The notes under the pieces were generated by a model. It saw nothing but the letters and a program-made list of their open reading frames with translations, did no database searches and had not been told where the DNA came from. A stretch of DNA of 64,000 nt. Source: Solwaraspora sp. WMMA2056. GTDB taxonomy: Bacteria > Actinomycetota > Actinomycetes > Mycobacteriales > Micromonosporaceae. Made by a program: the position numbers and the translations under genes. The stretch covers positions 5,270,001 to 5,334,000 of the forward strand of contig NZ_CP128360.1 in NCBI RefSeq assembly GCF_030345095.1, written 5' to 3'. Shown one piece after another: positions 16,531-24,580 of this stretch. Within the stretch, counting starts at the first letter, position 1. Each line of letters begins with the position of its first letter.

Positions 16531-16929
16531 ATGCAGCAGCTGAACAGCGGGTTGTACGGCCTGCTCGGGATACGTCTCGACGAGGCGTCCGCCGACGCCG
16601 TCCGGCTGCGGATGCCGGTGACCGCCGCGCTGCACCAGCCGTACGGGATCGTGCACGGCGGGGTGTACTGCACGTTGGTGGAGAGCGCGGCGAGCATCGG
16701 CGGCACGCTCTGGATCGGCGATCAGGGCCGGGTGGTGGGCGTCGCCAACCAGACCGATTTCCTCGCGGCGGTCAGCGGCGGCGAACTGACCGCCGTCGGC
16801 ACCCCGGTCCATCGCGGCCACAGTCAGCAACTGTGGAAGGTCGACATCACCGACGGTGACGGTCGGCTGGTCGCCCTGGGGCAGGTGCGGCTGCAGAACC
16901 TGCGACCGGGCAACGGCCGCGCCGGGTAG
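16531..16929 (+). CDS. PaaI-type hotdog-fold thioesterase
   Basis: This is a 132-aa hotdog protein. The hallmark PYGIVHGGVYCTLVESAAS (residues about 37-55) holds the HGG motif and the helix Glu used by PaaI/YdiI-type acyl-CoA thioesterases. The core continues with VGVANQTDFLAAVSGG and GTPVHRGHSQQLWKVDITD. ATG 16531 has ACAGGAG six bases upstream. The gene follows the acyltransferase by 52 bp and could be co-transcribed, but the two functions do not obviously connect. It would hydrolyse an acyl- or aroyl-CoA. Confidence 0.9.
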   Translation: MQQLNSGLYGLLGIRLDEASADAVRLRMPVTAALHQPYGIVHGGVYCTLVESAASIGGTLWIGDQGRVVGVANQTDFLAAVSGGELTAVGTPVHRGHSQQLWKVDITDGDGRLVALGQVRLQNLRPGNGRAG

Positions 16930-17025
16930 ACCGCCCAGCCCGGCCGGATCAACCACATTTGGTACGTCGTGCCGGCGAACCGGACTCCTCGCCCAGCCGT
17001 ACACACAGGCAGGAGGCGATGAGGG

Positions 17026-17358
17026 ATGGACACCATGGTCAACCCCGCACGACCTGGCACCACCGAAACTGATCTCTACATCCTGCGCGGACTGCTCCGC
17101 TGCGCGGACCGTCCGATGATCCCTGCCTGGGCCGACGACGGCATCCGGTACTACGCATGCCCCGACACACAGTGTGACCGGAGATTGATCAACGCCGAGG
17201 AGATCGAGCAACTGATCTGGCAGCGGTACGTCCACCTGAACGCCGACGCCGCCGACATCGTCAGCCGTGACCAGCGCCGGTCGGCCCTGCTCGCCGTCCT
17301 GGCCCGGATCACGGTCGGCTCCAGCCTGGTCGATCTCGACTACGACTGGCGGGACTGA
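17026..17358 (+). CDS. Small protein resembling the zinc-ribbon region of large serine recombinases
   Basis: This is a 110-aa protein. ATG 17026 has AGGAGG about nine bases upstream. The stretch LYILRGLLRCADRPM..YYACPDTQC..INAEEIEQLIWQRY has the spacing of the zinc-ribbon and following helix found after the catalytic part of large serine recombinases (LxGLLRCxxCGxPM..YYRC..C..IxAxxLExxVW). The second Cys of the first knuckle is missing, leaving three cysteines. No resolvase catalytic domain lies nearby. It is either a domesticated recombinase fragment or a separate small family. The function is unknown. Confidence 0.7.
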   Translation: MDTMVNPARPGTTETDLYILRGLLRCADRPMIPAWADDGIRYYACPDTQCDRRLINAEEIEQLIWQRYVHLNADAADIVSRDQRRSALLAVLARITVGSSLVDLDYDWRD

Positions 17359-17392
17359 CCGACGCACCGGGCCACAGGCCACGATCAGCCGG

Positions 17393-18946
17393 TCACAGCA
17401 CGAACGCGTCGGTCCAGAGCTGCCCGGACCGGCCGGTGAGCGCGTCGAGCAACGCGACGGCCTGACCGTCGGTGAGCGACGCGACGTAGTCGACGATCGC
17501 CCGCCCCCGGGCGGGCGGACCGGGGTCGGCGACCAGGCCGGCCAGTTCGGCGGTTGCCAGCTCCACCAGGTCGTGCAGGCGGCGGGGTAGCCGCGCCTGC
17601 TCGTCCGGGTCGGTCAACCAGGCCAACAGCTTGTCGATCAGGGTCGCCAGCAGGTCGGCCTGGCCCCGCTGGTGCAGGGCGAGATCCGGGCGGGCCAGCA
17701 CGAACCGGTGGTGCACGAACTTGAGCACCTGCACCTCGTGCCACTGTGCGGTGGCCAGCAGGACGTGCCCGGACCGCACCGGCGGGTCCGGGGTGACCCC
17801 GATCGCGTCGACCAGTCGGCGGGTCCACCGGGCGGAGAACGTGGTGATGTTCTCCTCGGCCTCGATCGACCCGTCGAACGGCACCATCAGCAGGCCCTCG
17901 GCCAGCTCCCGCCGGACGTGTTCGACGGCGGCCGCGAAGACCTCGTCGGAGGCGATCCAACTGTCCTTGCGGTGCAGCTGGCGGCGCAGCCCTTCGATCG
18001 CCCGGCCGGGCCGGTGCGTGGTCGCCCCGATCTCGGCGTCGGTGAGGCCGGCCAGCTCCGTCATCGCCCGCTGCCAGGCGGTCAGCTCCCCGGCCACCGT
18101 GCCCTGTTGCAGCACACCGACCCGGTGGAAGTCCTCCAGGTCGTGGATGGCGTACGCGATGTCGTCGGCGACATCCATGATGGACGCCTCGACGGTCTGC
18201 TGCCACGGGTCGATGAGCCCGGCGAACGGTTCGCGGGCCTGCCGCAGGTCGGCGGCCTCGGTGGTGTAGGCGCCGAACTTGACCGAACCGGTCGACGGGT
18301 CGTCCGGCGCGACGGCCGCGCCACGCGGTGCCGGGCGCAGCGTGCTCGGATGCGGGTCCGGGTAGGTACGCCGGGTCCACGGGTACTTCAGCATCGCCGC
18401 CCGTACCGCCGCGGTCAGGTCCAGCCCCACCGCCGCCGTGCCACGGATCTCCGTGCTGGTCACGATCCGGTAGGACTGCGCGTTGCCCTCGAAGCCGTCC
18501 GGCAGGCCGAGCCGCAGCCGGGCCACCCGGTCCAACACCCGCTCGCCCAGATGCCCGAACGGCGGGTGGCCGAGGTCGTGGGCGAGCGCGGCGGCCTCCA
18601 CCACGTCCGGGTCGCAGCCGCCGAGTTTGTCCAGCAGACCCCGGTGCCGGTCGTCGGCGGTCAACCGTTCGGCGATGGCCCGGCCGACCTGGGCGACCTT
18701 CAGGCTGTGGGTGAGCCGGTTGTGCACCAGCAGACCGGACCCACCAGGGCTGATCACCTGGGTGACCCCGCCGAGGCGGGCGAACAGCGGCGAGGAGACG
18801 AGCCGGTCCCGGTCGGCCCGAAACGGGCTGCCCGCCAGGTCGCTGGCGGCCGCCGCGCGCCGGCCGAACAGCCGGCGGGCGCGCGGGTCGGCGTCGTCAT
18901 CGGCGGACGGCCGCGCCGGCCGGTCCGGTTCCGGTGCCCGGTTCAT
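17393..18946 (-). CDS. dGTPase-family HD-domain triphosphohydrolase
   Basis: This is a 517-aa cytosolic HD protein like bacterial dNTP triphosphohydrolases, which cut dNTP to nucleoside and triphosphate. Motifs: HNRLTHSLKVAQVGR (near residue 75, first metal His), AHDLGHPPFGHLGE (near 121, the HD pair) and MDVADDIAYAIHDLED (near 258, last metal Asp). The N-terminus contains SPFRADRDRLVSSPLFARLGGVTQV, equivalent to the family's DRDRIIHS-FRRL segment. The length is above the usual 420-500 because of a Pro/Asp-rich N-terminus and a long C-terminus. It is monocistronic and convergent with the small zinc-ribbon-like gene. Confidence 0.9.
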   Translation of the reverse strand: MNRAPEPDRPARPSADDDADPRARRLFGRRAAAASDLAGSPFRADRDRLVSSPLFARLGGVTQVISPGGSGLLVHNRLTHSLKVAQVGRAIAERLTADDRHRGLLDKLGGCDPDVVEAAALAHDLGHPPFGHLGERVLDRVARLRLGLPDGFEGNAQSYRIVTSTEIRGTAAVGLDLTAAVRAAMLKYPWTRRTYPDPHPSTLRPAPRGAAVAPDDPSTGSVKFGAYTTEAADLRQAREPFAGLIDPWQQTVEASIMDVADDIAYAIHDLEDFHRVGVLQQGTVAGELTAWQRAMTELAGLTDAEIGATTHRPGRAIEGLRRQLHRKDSWIASDEVFAAAVEHVRRELAEGLLMVPFDGSIEAEENITTFSARWTRRLVDAIGVTPDPPVRSGHVLLATAQWHEVQVLKFVHHRFVLARPDLALHQRGQADLLATLIDKLLAWLTDPDEQARLPRRLHDLVELATAELAGLVADPGPPARGRAIVDYVASLTDGQAVALLDALTGRSGQLWTDAFVL

Positions 18947-19154
18947 CAGCAGACGCTAACCCGGTACGGACGTCGTCGGAGGCCCGGGGTGCCGTTCGGC
19001 GCTGCCGGGCGACCTCTGGCGGTGTCCGGCAAAGCACTGGGTTGAGCTGATTGGTCCGGCGTCGTAAGGTTCCGCTGCAGCAAGGTCATTTCGTCGGGCC
19101 GCTGCTTGGGTCCTGCTCGACTCGCGTACCAGAACCGCCGCAAGGGACGACTCG

Positions 19155-19844
19155 ATGCCCCGTGCCCGGACTCCTTCGGAGTTGACGCTGACCGAGGAGT
19201 TCTTCCTGGTTGCGCTCGACGACAGCACCGGACGGCCGATGATCGGCCCGGAACCGCTCGGCGCGGGCCTGGCCGGTGCCGCGATCGCCACCCTGGTGCT
19301 GGCCGGCCGGGCGCAGGTACGCGACGACGGCCTGCTGGTGCCGGCCGACGGCCTGCCGATCGGTGATCCGGTCGCCGATCCGCTGCTGGCGGAGTTGCGG
19401 CGGGAGCCCCGTCAACCGGTGCCGGACTGGATCACCCTGATGCGTCCCGGGCTGCCCGGGGTGGTCGCCGAGGACCTGGAGGCGCTCGGCGTGCTGCGTA
19501 CCGAGGTCGTCCGCCAACCGCTGACCCGACGGTCGGTCGCGCGGTTCCCGGCGATGGATCCGGTCCGCGCGGTCGGCCCCCGGGTGCGGCTCGGGCACGC
19601 GCTCGGCCGCTCCGGGCCGGTCGGTCGGCGTGCCGCGACACTGGCCCAGATCGTCCGCGCCACCGGTGCCGACGCATGGTTCGTGACCATGTACGGCCCG
19701 ACGGTGCGCAGTCAGTTGACCACCACCGCCGCCGGGCTCGACCCGCAGCTGACGGCGGTGGTCGCGGCGATCAACGGGCAGCCGACCCGGTCCCGGATGG
19801 CGGTCCGGTTGTGGCCGGCACGGGACACCTCCGTCGCCTGGTGA
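19155..19844 (+). CDS. GPP34 (GOLPH3-like) family protein
   Basis: This is a 229-aa protein beginning LTLTEEFFLVALDDSTGRPMIG, the signature of the GPP34/GOLPH3-Vps74 fold. The family pattern continues with LGAGLAGAAIATLVLAGRAQV and a late KKxx-like basic helix region (LTRRSVARFPAMDP). Eukaryotic members bind PI4P in Golgi trafficking; actinobacterial homologues are common and uncharacterised, so membrane lipid binding is only an inference. No signal peptide. It stands alone in front of tex, with 184 bp between. Confidence 0.85.
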   Translation: MPRARTPSELTLTEEFFLVALDDSTGRPMIGPEPLGAGLAGAAIATLVLAGRAQVRDDGLLVPADGLPIGDPVADPLLAELRREPRQPVPDWITLMRPGLPGVVAEDLEALGVLRTEVVRQPLTRRSVARFPAMDPVRAVGPRVRLGHALGRSGPVGRRAATLAQIVRATGADAWFVTMYGPTVRSQLTTTAAGLDPQLTAVVAAINGQPTRSRMAVRLWPARDTSVAW

Positions 19845-20028
19845 CCGGTCCCCTGCGGCGTTCGCGGTCGCGTGGTGGCGCGACACCGGTCCCCGGTTGC
19901 CGGCAGAATGCTTGTCGGACCGCGCACCGTGGTCCCCGCCGCCGCGACGCCGGCCGGCGGGCGGCAGGCAGCGAGCCGGCGGGCACACCACCGCCGGCAC
20001 GCCGGGAAGTTGGAGCGGGGCACGCGAC

Positions 20029-22458
20029 GTGACCACAGCGATTGATCAACGGATCGCGGAGGAACTGGGAGTACGGTCGGGGCAGGTGGCCGCCGCCGTC
20101 GAGCTGCTCGATGGCGGTGCGACGGTGCCGTTCATCGCCCGGTACCGCAAGGAAGCCACCGGGATGCTCGACGACGCGCAGCTGCGCACCCTGGAGGAGC
20201 GGCTGCGCTACCTGCGGGAGCTGGAGGAGCGCCGGGGCGCGATCCTGGAGGCGATCCGCAGCCAGGGCAAGCTCGACGACGCGCTGACCGCACAGATCAT
20301 GGCGGCCGACTCGAAGGCCCGGCTGGAGGACATCTACCTGCCGTACAAGCCGAAGCGGCGGACCAAGGCGCAGATCGCCCGGGAGGCCGGGCTGGAGCCG
20401 CTGGCCGAGACGCTGCTCGCCGACCCGGCCCAGGATCCACGGACGGTCGCCGCCGGCTTCGTCGACGCCGACAAGGGAGTCGCCGACGCCACGGCCGCGC
20501 TGGACGGTGCGCGGGCGATCCTGGTGGAACGCTTCGCCGAGGACGCCGACCTGATCGGCGAGCTGCGGGAGCGGATGTGGTCGCGGGGCCGGCTCACCTC
20601 CCGGGTACGCGAGGGCCGGCAGACCGAGGGCGCCAAGTTCGCCGACTACTTCGACTTCGCCGAGCCGTTCACGAAGCTGCCGTCGCACCGGGTGCTGGCG
20701 ATGTTGCGCGGCGAGAAGGAGCAGGTCCTGGACCTGACGATGGAGCCGGAGGAGGTGCCGGCCGACGCCGTCGCCGGGCCGAGCAGCTACGAGCCGATCA
20801 TCGCCGGCCGGTTCGGCATCAGCGACCAGGGGCGCCCGGCGGACAAGTGGCTGGCCGACACGGTGCGCTGGGCCTGGCGCACCCGGATCCTCATCCACCT
20901 CGGCGCGGACCTGCGGATGCGGTTGTGGCAGGCGGCCGAGGACGAGGCGGTCCGGGTGTTCGCCGCCAATCTGCGCGACCTGCTGCTCGCCGCACCGGCC
21001 GGCAGCAGGACCACGATGGGGCTGGACCCGGGGATCCGGACCGGGGTGAAGGTGGCGGTGGTGGACGCCACCGGCAAGGTGGTGGCCACCGAGACGGTCT
21101 ACCCGCACGAGCCCCGCCGGCAGTGGGACGCCTCGATCGACACGCTCGCGAAGCTGGCCGCCGCGCACCGGGTCGAGCTGGTCGCGATCGGCAACGGCAC
21201 CGCGTCCCGGGAGACCGACAAGCTGGTCGCCGACCTGATGGCCCGCCACGGCGAGCTGAAGTTGACCAAGGTGATGGTCTCCGAGGCCGGCGCGTCGGTC
21301 TACTCGGCCTCGGCGTACGCCTCGCAGGAGCTGCCGGACCTGGACGTGTCGCTACGCGGCGCGGTCTCCATCGCCCGGCGCCTGCAGGACCCGCTCGCCG
21401 AACTGGTCAAGATCGACCCTCGGTCGATCGGGGTCGGGCAGTACCAGCACGACATCTCCGAGACGAAGCTGTCCCGGTCGCTCGACGCCGTCGTGGAGGA
21501 CTGCGTCAACGGAGTCGGGGTGGACGTCAACACCGCATCGGCTCCGCTGCTGACCAGGGTCTCCGGCATCGGTGCCGGGCTGGCCGAGAACATCGTGCTG
21601 CACCGTGACAGCCATGGGCCGTTCCGGTCCCGGGAGGCGTTGAGGTCGGTGGCCCGGCTCGGCCCGAAGGCGTTCGAGCAGTGTGCCGGCTTCCTGCGGA
21701 TCCGCGACGGCGACGACCCGCTGGACTCGTCCAGCGTGCACCCGGAGGCGTACCCGGTGGTCCGCCGGATCCTCGCCGACACCGGCAGCGACCTGCGCAC
21801 GTTGATCGGCGACACGAAGACACTGCGCCGGATCAAGCCGGAGCGCTTCGTCGACGCCGTCTTCGGTCTGCCGACGGTCACCGACATCCTGGCGGAGTTG
21901 GAGAAGCCGGGCCGCGACCCTCGGCCGGCGTTCCGGACGGCGACCTTCGCCGACGGGGTGGAGACGCTCGCCGACCTTCGGACCGGCATGGTGCTGGAGG
22001 GGGTGGTGACGAACGTGGCCGCCTTCGGCGCGTTCGTCGACGTCGGGGTGCACCAGGACGGCCTGGTGCACGTGTCGGCGATGTCCAAGACGTTCGTGAA
22101 GGATCCGCGCGACGTGGCCAAGCCGGGTGACATCGTGCGGGTCAAGGTGCTCGAGGTGGACGTACCGCGCAAGCGGATCTCGTTGACCCTGCGGCTGGAC
22201 GACGAGCCCGGTGCGGCCCGGACCCCGGGTCAGCGTGACGCCGGCGGCGGGCCCGGTCGCGGCGGTCAGCAGCGGTCGGCGGGGCGCGACGGCCAATCGG
22301 GCAAGGGCGGTGGCCAGAGTGGGGGCCACGGCGGCGGTCAGCGCGGCGGCCGATCCGGGGGCGGTGGTCGGTCGGGTTCCGGGGGCGGGCGGCCGGCCGG
22401 CGGCGGGTACGCCGACGGCGCCCTCGCCGATGCCCTGCGCCGGGCGGGACTGGCCTGA
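20029..22458 (+). CDS. tex: Tex-family RNA-binding transcriptional accessory protein
   Basis: This is an 809-aa Tex protein. GTG 20029 is used because GGAGCGGGG lies upstream and the conserved N-terminus (IAEELGVRSGQVAAAVELLDGGATVPFIARYRKE) begins here. Domains in order: Tex helical core, a YqgF/RNase H-like domain (MGLDPGIRTGVKVAVVD near 330), HhH units (VGVDVNTASAPLLTRVSGIG) and an S1 domain (GMVLEGVVTNVAAFGAFVDVGVHQDGLVH near 655). The last 70 residues are a Gly/Arg/Gln-rich tail ending ADALRRAGLA. Tex binds RNA and acts in transcription and translation. A strong hairpin follows the stop. Confidence 0.95.
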   Translation: MTTAIDQRIAEELGVRSGQVAAAVELLDGGATVPFIARYRKEATGMLDDAQLRTLEERLRYLRELEERRGAILEAIRSQGKLDDALTAQIMAADSKARLEDIYLPYKPKRRTKAQIAREAGLEPLAETLLADPAQDPRTVAAGFVDADKGVADATAALDGARAILVERFAEDADLIGELRERMWSRGRLTSRVREGRQTEGAKFADYFDFAEPFTKLPSHRVLAMLRGEKEQVLDLTMEPEEVPADAVAGPSSYEPIIAGRFGISDQGRPADKWLADTVRWAWRTRILIHLGADLRMRLWQAAEDEAVRVFAANLRDLLLAAPAGSRTTMGLDPGIRTGVKVAVVDATGKVVATETVYPHEPRRQWDASIDTLAKLAAAHRVELVAIGNGTASRETDKLVADLMARHGELKLTKVMVSEAGASVYSASAYASQELPDLDVSLRGAVSIARRLQDPLAELVKIDPRSIGVGQYQHDISETKLSRSLDAVVEDCVNGVGVDVNTASAPLLTRVSGIGAGLAENIVLHRDSHGPFRSREALRSVARLGPKAFEQCAGFLRIRDGDDPLDSSSVHPEAYPVVRRILADTGSDLRTLIGDTKTLRRIKPERFVDAVFGLPTVTDILAELEKPGRDPRPAFRTATFADGVETLADLRTGMVLEGVVTNVAAFGAFVDVGVHQDGLVHVSAMSKTFVKDPRDVAKPGDIVRVKVLEVDVPRKRISLTLRLDDEPGAARTPGQRDAGGGPGRGGQQRSAGRDGQSGKGGGQSGGHGGGQRGGRSGGGGRSGSGGGRPAGGGYADGALADALRRAGLA

Positions 22459-22465
22459 CGACGTG

Positions 22466-22506
22466 CGGCGGGTGGGGTGGGCCGGTCGGCCCCACCCCAC
22501 CCGCCG
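22466..22506. terminator. Bidirectional intrinsic terminator
   Basis: A stem of about 18 bp with one bulge: CGGCGGGTGGGGTGG on the left pairs with CCACCCCACCCGCCG on the right, closed by GCC/GGC around GGTC. It lies 8 bp after the tex stop and 26 bp before the convergent secreted-protein gene. No T-tract. Confidence 0.8.
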
Positions 22507-22531
22507 TCGGTCAGCGGTCGTCCGGCCTGGT

Positions 22532-23659
22532 TCAGATGTTGGACGAGTAGGTGAGGAAGAAGTCGTTCGGTGTCTGGGCTCCGGCGGCGTTGAAGCAGAT
22601 CACGTTACGGACGAAGACCGTGGTGCCGGAGACCAGCCACGGTGCCTGCAGGTTGCAGTAGTCCGGTGTGGTACCGAACGCGGTGACCTGGACGGTGGTC
22701 ATCCGGTAGCCGACCAGCGGCAGGGTCGCCATGTACTGCCCGACGCCGGAGACCATGATGGTGTTGACCCCGCCGGCCGAGTTGAAGTCGGTGCCACCCC
22801 CGAGCGCCGGGGACCACAGATAGGCGAAGTACCTCGGCGGGACGGCACCGAAGATCGGCCGCTGCCGGTGGTAGGTCAGGTTGAAGAAGCTGTCGGCCAT
22901 CGCTCCGGCCGGGTCGAAACAGAAGACGTACGCCAGGATCGTGCCGCCGGTGGAGGTCCACCGGGCGATCTTGCAGCGCCGGGGGCTGTTCGGGTGCTCG
23001 GCGGTGGCCTGCAGGTTGCCGTCCAGCAGGGCGTTGCCGAGGCCGTTGAGCTTCACTTCGTAGAAGCCGGGGCCGAGGTGGGTGACCACGTTGCCGGCTC
23101 CGGCCGAGTTGTACGACGACATCAGCGCGCCGACCGGGTTGGCCTTGACGTAGCCGAACGCGGGCCCCGGTGGCAGGACGCCGGAGGCGGAGGTGTAGTC
23201 GACGACGAACCGGGCGTTGTCCGGGGCACCACCGGGCCGGTAGCACTGGACCTCGACCATCTGGCTGCTGCCGGAGGGGTAGGTCTGGAAGACCTGGCAC
23301 CAGCGGGGCGCGTTGTCGACGGCGGTGACATGGGCGACGCCGTTGCGCGAGGCCGTGTTCGGGAAGTTCACCCGGTACCGTCCCACGCCGATCTGGTTCA
23401 CGGTGGCCCACAGCGCCGGGGCGCCGGCCTTCCAGCCGCCCCACTGGCGGGTGGTGTCGAGGATGGTGCCGGGCGCCGGGGTGGGGGTCTGCAGGTAGGC
23501 GAACCCCCACCGGTCGGGTACGGCGGCCTGCGCCGGTGCGGCCCCGGCGAGCGCCGCGCCAGCGGCCAGCACGGCCGTGGCGAGCACGGCGACGCCTCGG
23601 GCGAGGATGCTCCGGCGCGGGTGCGCGCGACCGGTGCCGGATCGAGTGAGGACAGACAC
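22532..23659 (-). CDS. Secreted protein built of three tandem beta-rich repeats
   Basis: This is a 375-aa protein with a long actinobacterial signal peptide (Arg-rich N-region, hydrophobic GVAVLATAVLAAGAALAGA, cleavage after APAQA near 45). The mature part is three copies of a unit of about 105 residues: each starts F(A/G)Y(L/V), has G(V/P)G.Y.V.L/F in the middle, a pair of cysteines (CQV..VQCY, CKI..VFCF, CNL..VICF) and ends near F.L.YxS. The Cys pair in each unit probably forms a disulphide. I do not recognise a named domain; similar proteins occur in Streptomyces and Micromonospora. It would be exported and unanchored. Confidence 0.85.
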   Translation of the reverse strand: MSVLTRSGTGRAHPRRSILARGVAVLATAVLAAGAALAGAAPAQAAVPDRWGFAYLQTPTPAPGTILDTTRQWGGWKAGAPALWATVNQIGVGRYRVNFPNTASRNGVAHVTAVDNAPRWCQVFQTYPSGSSQMVEVQCYRPGGAPDNARFVVDYTSASGVLPPGPAFGYVKANPVGALMSSYNSAGAGNVVTHLGPGFYEVKLNGLGNALLDGNLQATAEHPNSPRRCKIARWTSTGGTILAYVFCFDPAGAMADSFFNLTYHRQRPIFGAVPPRYFAYLWSPALGGGTDFNSAGGVNTIMVSGVGQYMATLPLVGYRMTTVQVTAFGTTPDYCNLQAPWLVSGTTVFVRNVICFNAAGAQTPNDFFLTYSSNI

Positions 23660-23797
23660 TGATCTACCTCCGTCTATGGAGTTAGGAATTCCATCAGCCT
23701 AATGAGCGCACAGCGTGTTCGTGAAGTCATTGACCGTGATCTGATTTGATGCGGCATCCGGTCCGTTCGACAATCCGGGAATCACCCGCCACCAACG

Positions 23798-23843
23798 ACT
23801 TTTGCCTGATCCGTACCGGGAACTTTTACCTGATCCGTACCGG
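23798..23843. promoter_or_regulatory. Two 22-bp direct repeats upstream of the response regulator
   Basis: Bases 23798-23819 and 23822-23843 are 22-nt copies with one mismatch, 24 bp apart, sharing CCTGATCCGTACCGG. They lie 42 bp before the response-regulator ATG. OmpR-family regulators bind direct repeats, so this is a strong candidate autoregulatory site. The core TTACCTGATCCG recurs at 26005-26016 before the lipoprotein gene. Confidence 0.65.
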
Positions 23844-23884
23844 AAGCTGATGCCGCCGTGCCCCGACCCGACGATGATTGCCGG

Positions 23885-24580
23885 ATGACCACCGCACCAC
23901 CACCGGACCGTGGACTGGTGCTCGTCGTCGAGGACGAACAGCCGATCGCCGACCTGGTCCGGCTCTACCTCACCCGCGACGGCTACGGTGTCCACGTCTG
24001 CGCCGACGGCGACGCGGGTCTGGCCGCCGCCCGCCGGCTACGACCGGTGCTGGCCGTGCTCGACATCGGGCTGCCCGGGATCAGCGGCACCGAGATCTGC
24101 CGGCGACTGCGCGCCGACGACGACTGGACCCCGGTCGTCTTCCTCACTGCCCGCGACGACGAGGTCGACCGTGTCGTCGGGCTGGAGCTGGGCGCCGACG
24201 ACTACGTCACCAAGCCGTTCAGCCCCCGCGAGCTGCTCGCCCGGATCCGCGCGATCCGACGCCGCAGCCTCGGCCCGCCCGACACCGGGGTGGTGCACAC
24301 CCTCGGCACCGTCACCGTCGACACGGCCCGACGCTCCGTCACCGCCGCCGGACGGCCCACCGTACTCACCTCGACCGAGTTCGACCTGCTGGCACACCTG
24401 ATGCGCCGACCGGGCCGGGTCTTCACCCGCGAGGAGCTGCTCGCCTCCGTCTGGGGGTACGCCGCGCACGCCGGCACCCGGACCGTCGACGTCCACGTGG
24501 CTCAGATCCGCGCCAAACTGGGCGATGCCGCCGGTGTGATCCGCACCGTCCGGGGCGTCGGCTACACCGCCGATGGCTGA
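23885..24580 (+). CDS. OmpR/PhoB-family response regulator
   Basis: This is a 231-aa protein. The receiver domain (residues 10-122) has VVEDEQ, the phospho-acceptor Asp in LAVLDIGLPG, T in FLTARDD and K in VTKPFSP. The winged-helix output domain (about 135-230) carries LTSTEFDLLAHLMRRPGRVFTREELLASVWGY and RTVDVHVAQIRAKLG..IRTVRGVGY. ATG 23885 (MTTAPPP) is chosen over an upstream in-frame start at 23858. It overlaps the histidine kinase gene by 8 bp, so the pair is translationally coupled. Direct repeats at 23798-23843 suggest autoregulation. Confidence 0.93.
   Translation: MTTAPPPDRGLVLVVEDEQPIADLVRLYLTRDGYGVHVCADGDAGLAAARRLRPVLAVLDIGLPGISGTEICRRLRADDDWTPVVFLTARDDEVDRVVGLELGADDYVTKPFSPRELLARIRAIRRRSLGPPDTGVVHTLGTVTVDTARRSVTAAGRPTVLTSTEFDLLAHLMRRPGRVFTREELLASVWGYAAHAGTRTVDVHVAQIRAKLGDAAGVIRTVRGVGYTADG

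Noticed and set aside
19897-20028. N-terminal extension of tex
   Set aside because: The extension is Arg/Pro/Gly-rich, and the Tex family N-terminus begins at GTG 20029 behind a ribosome site.
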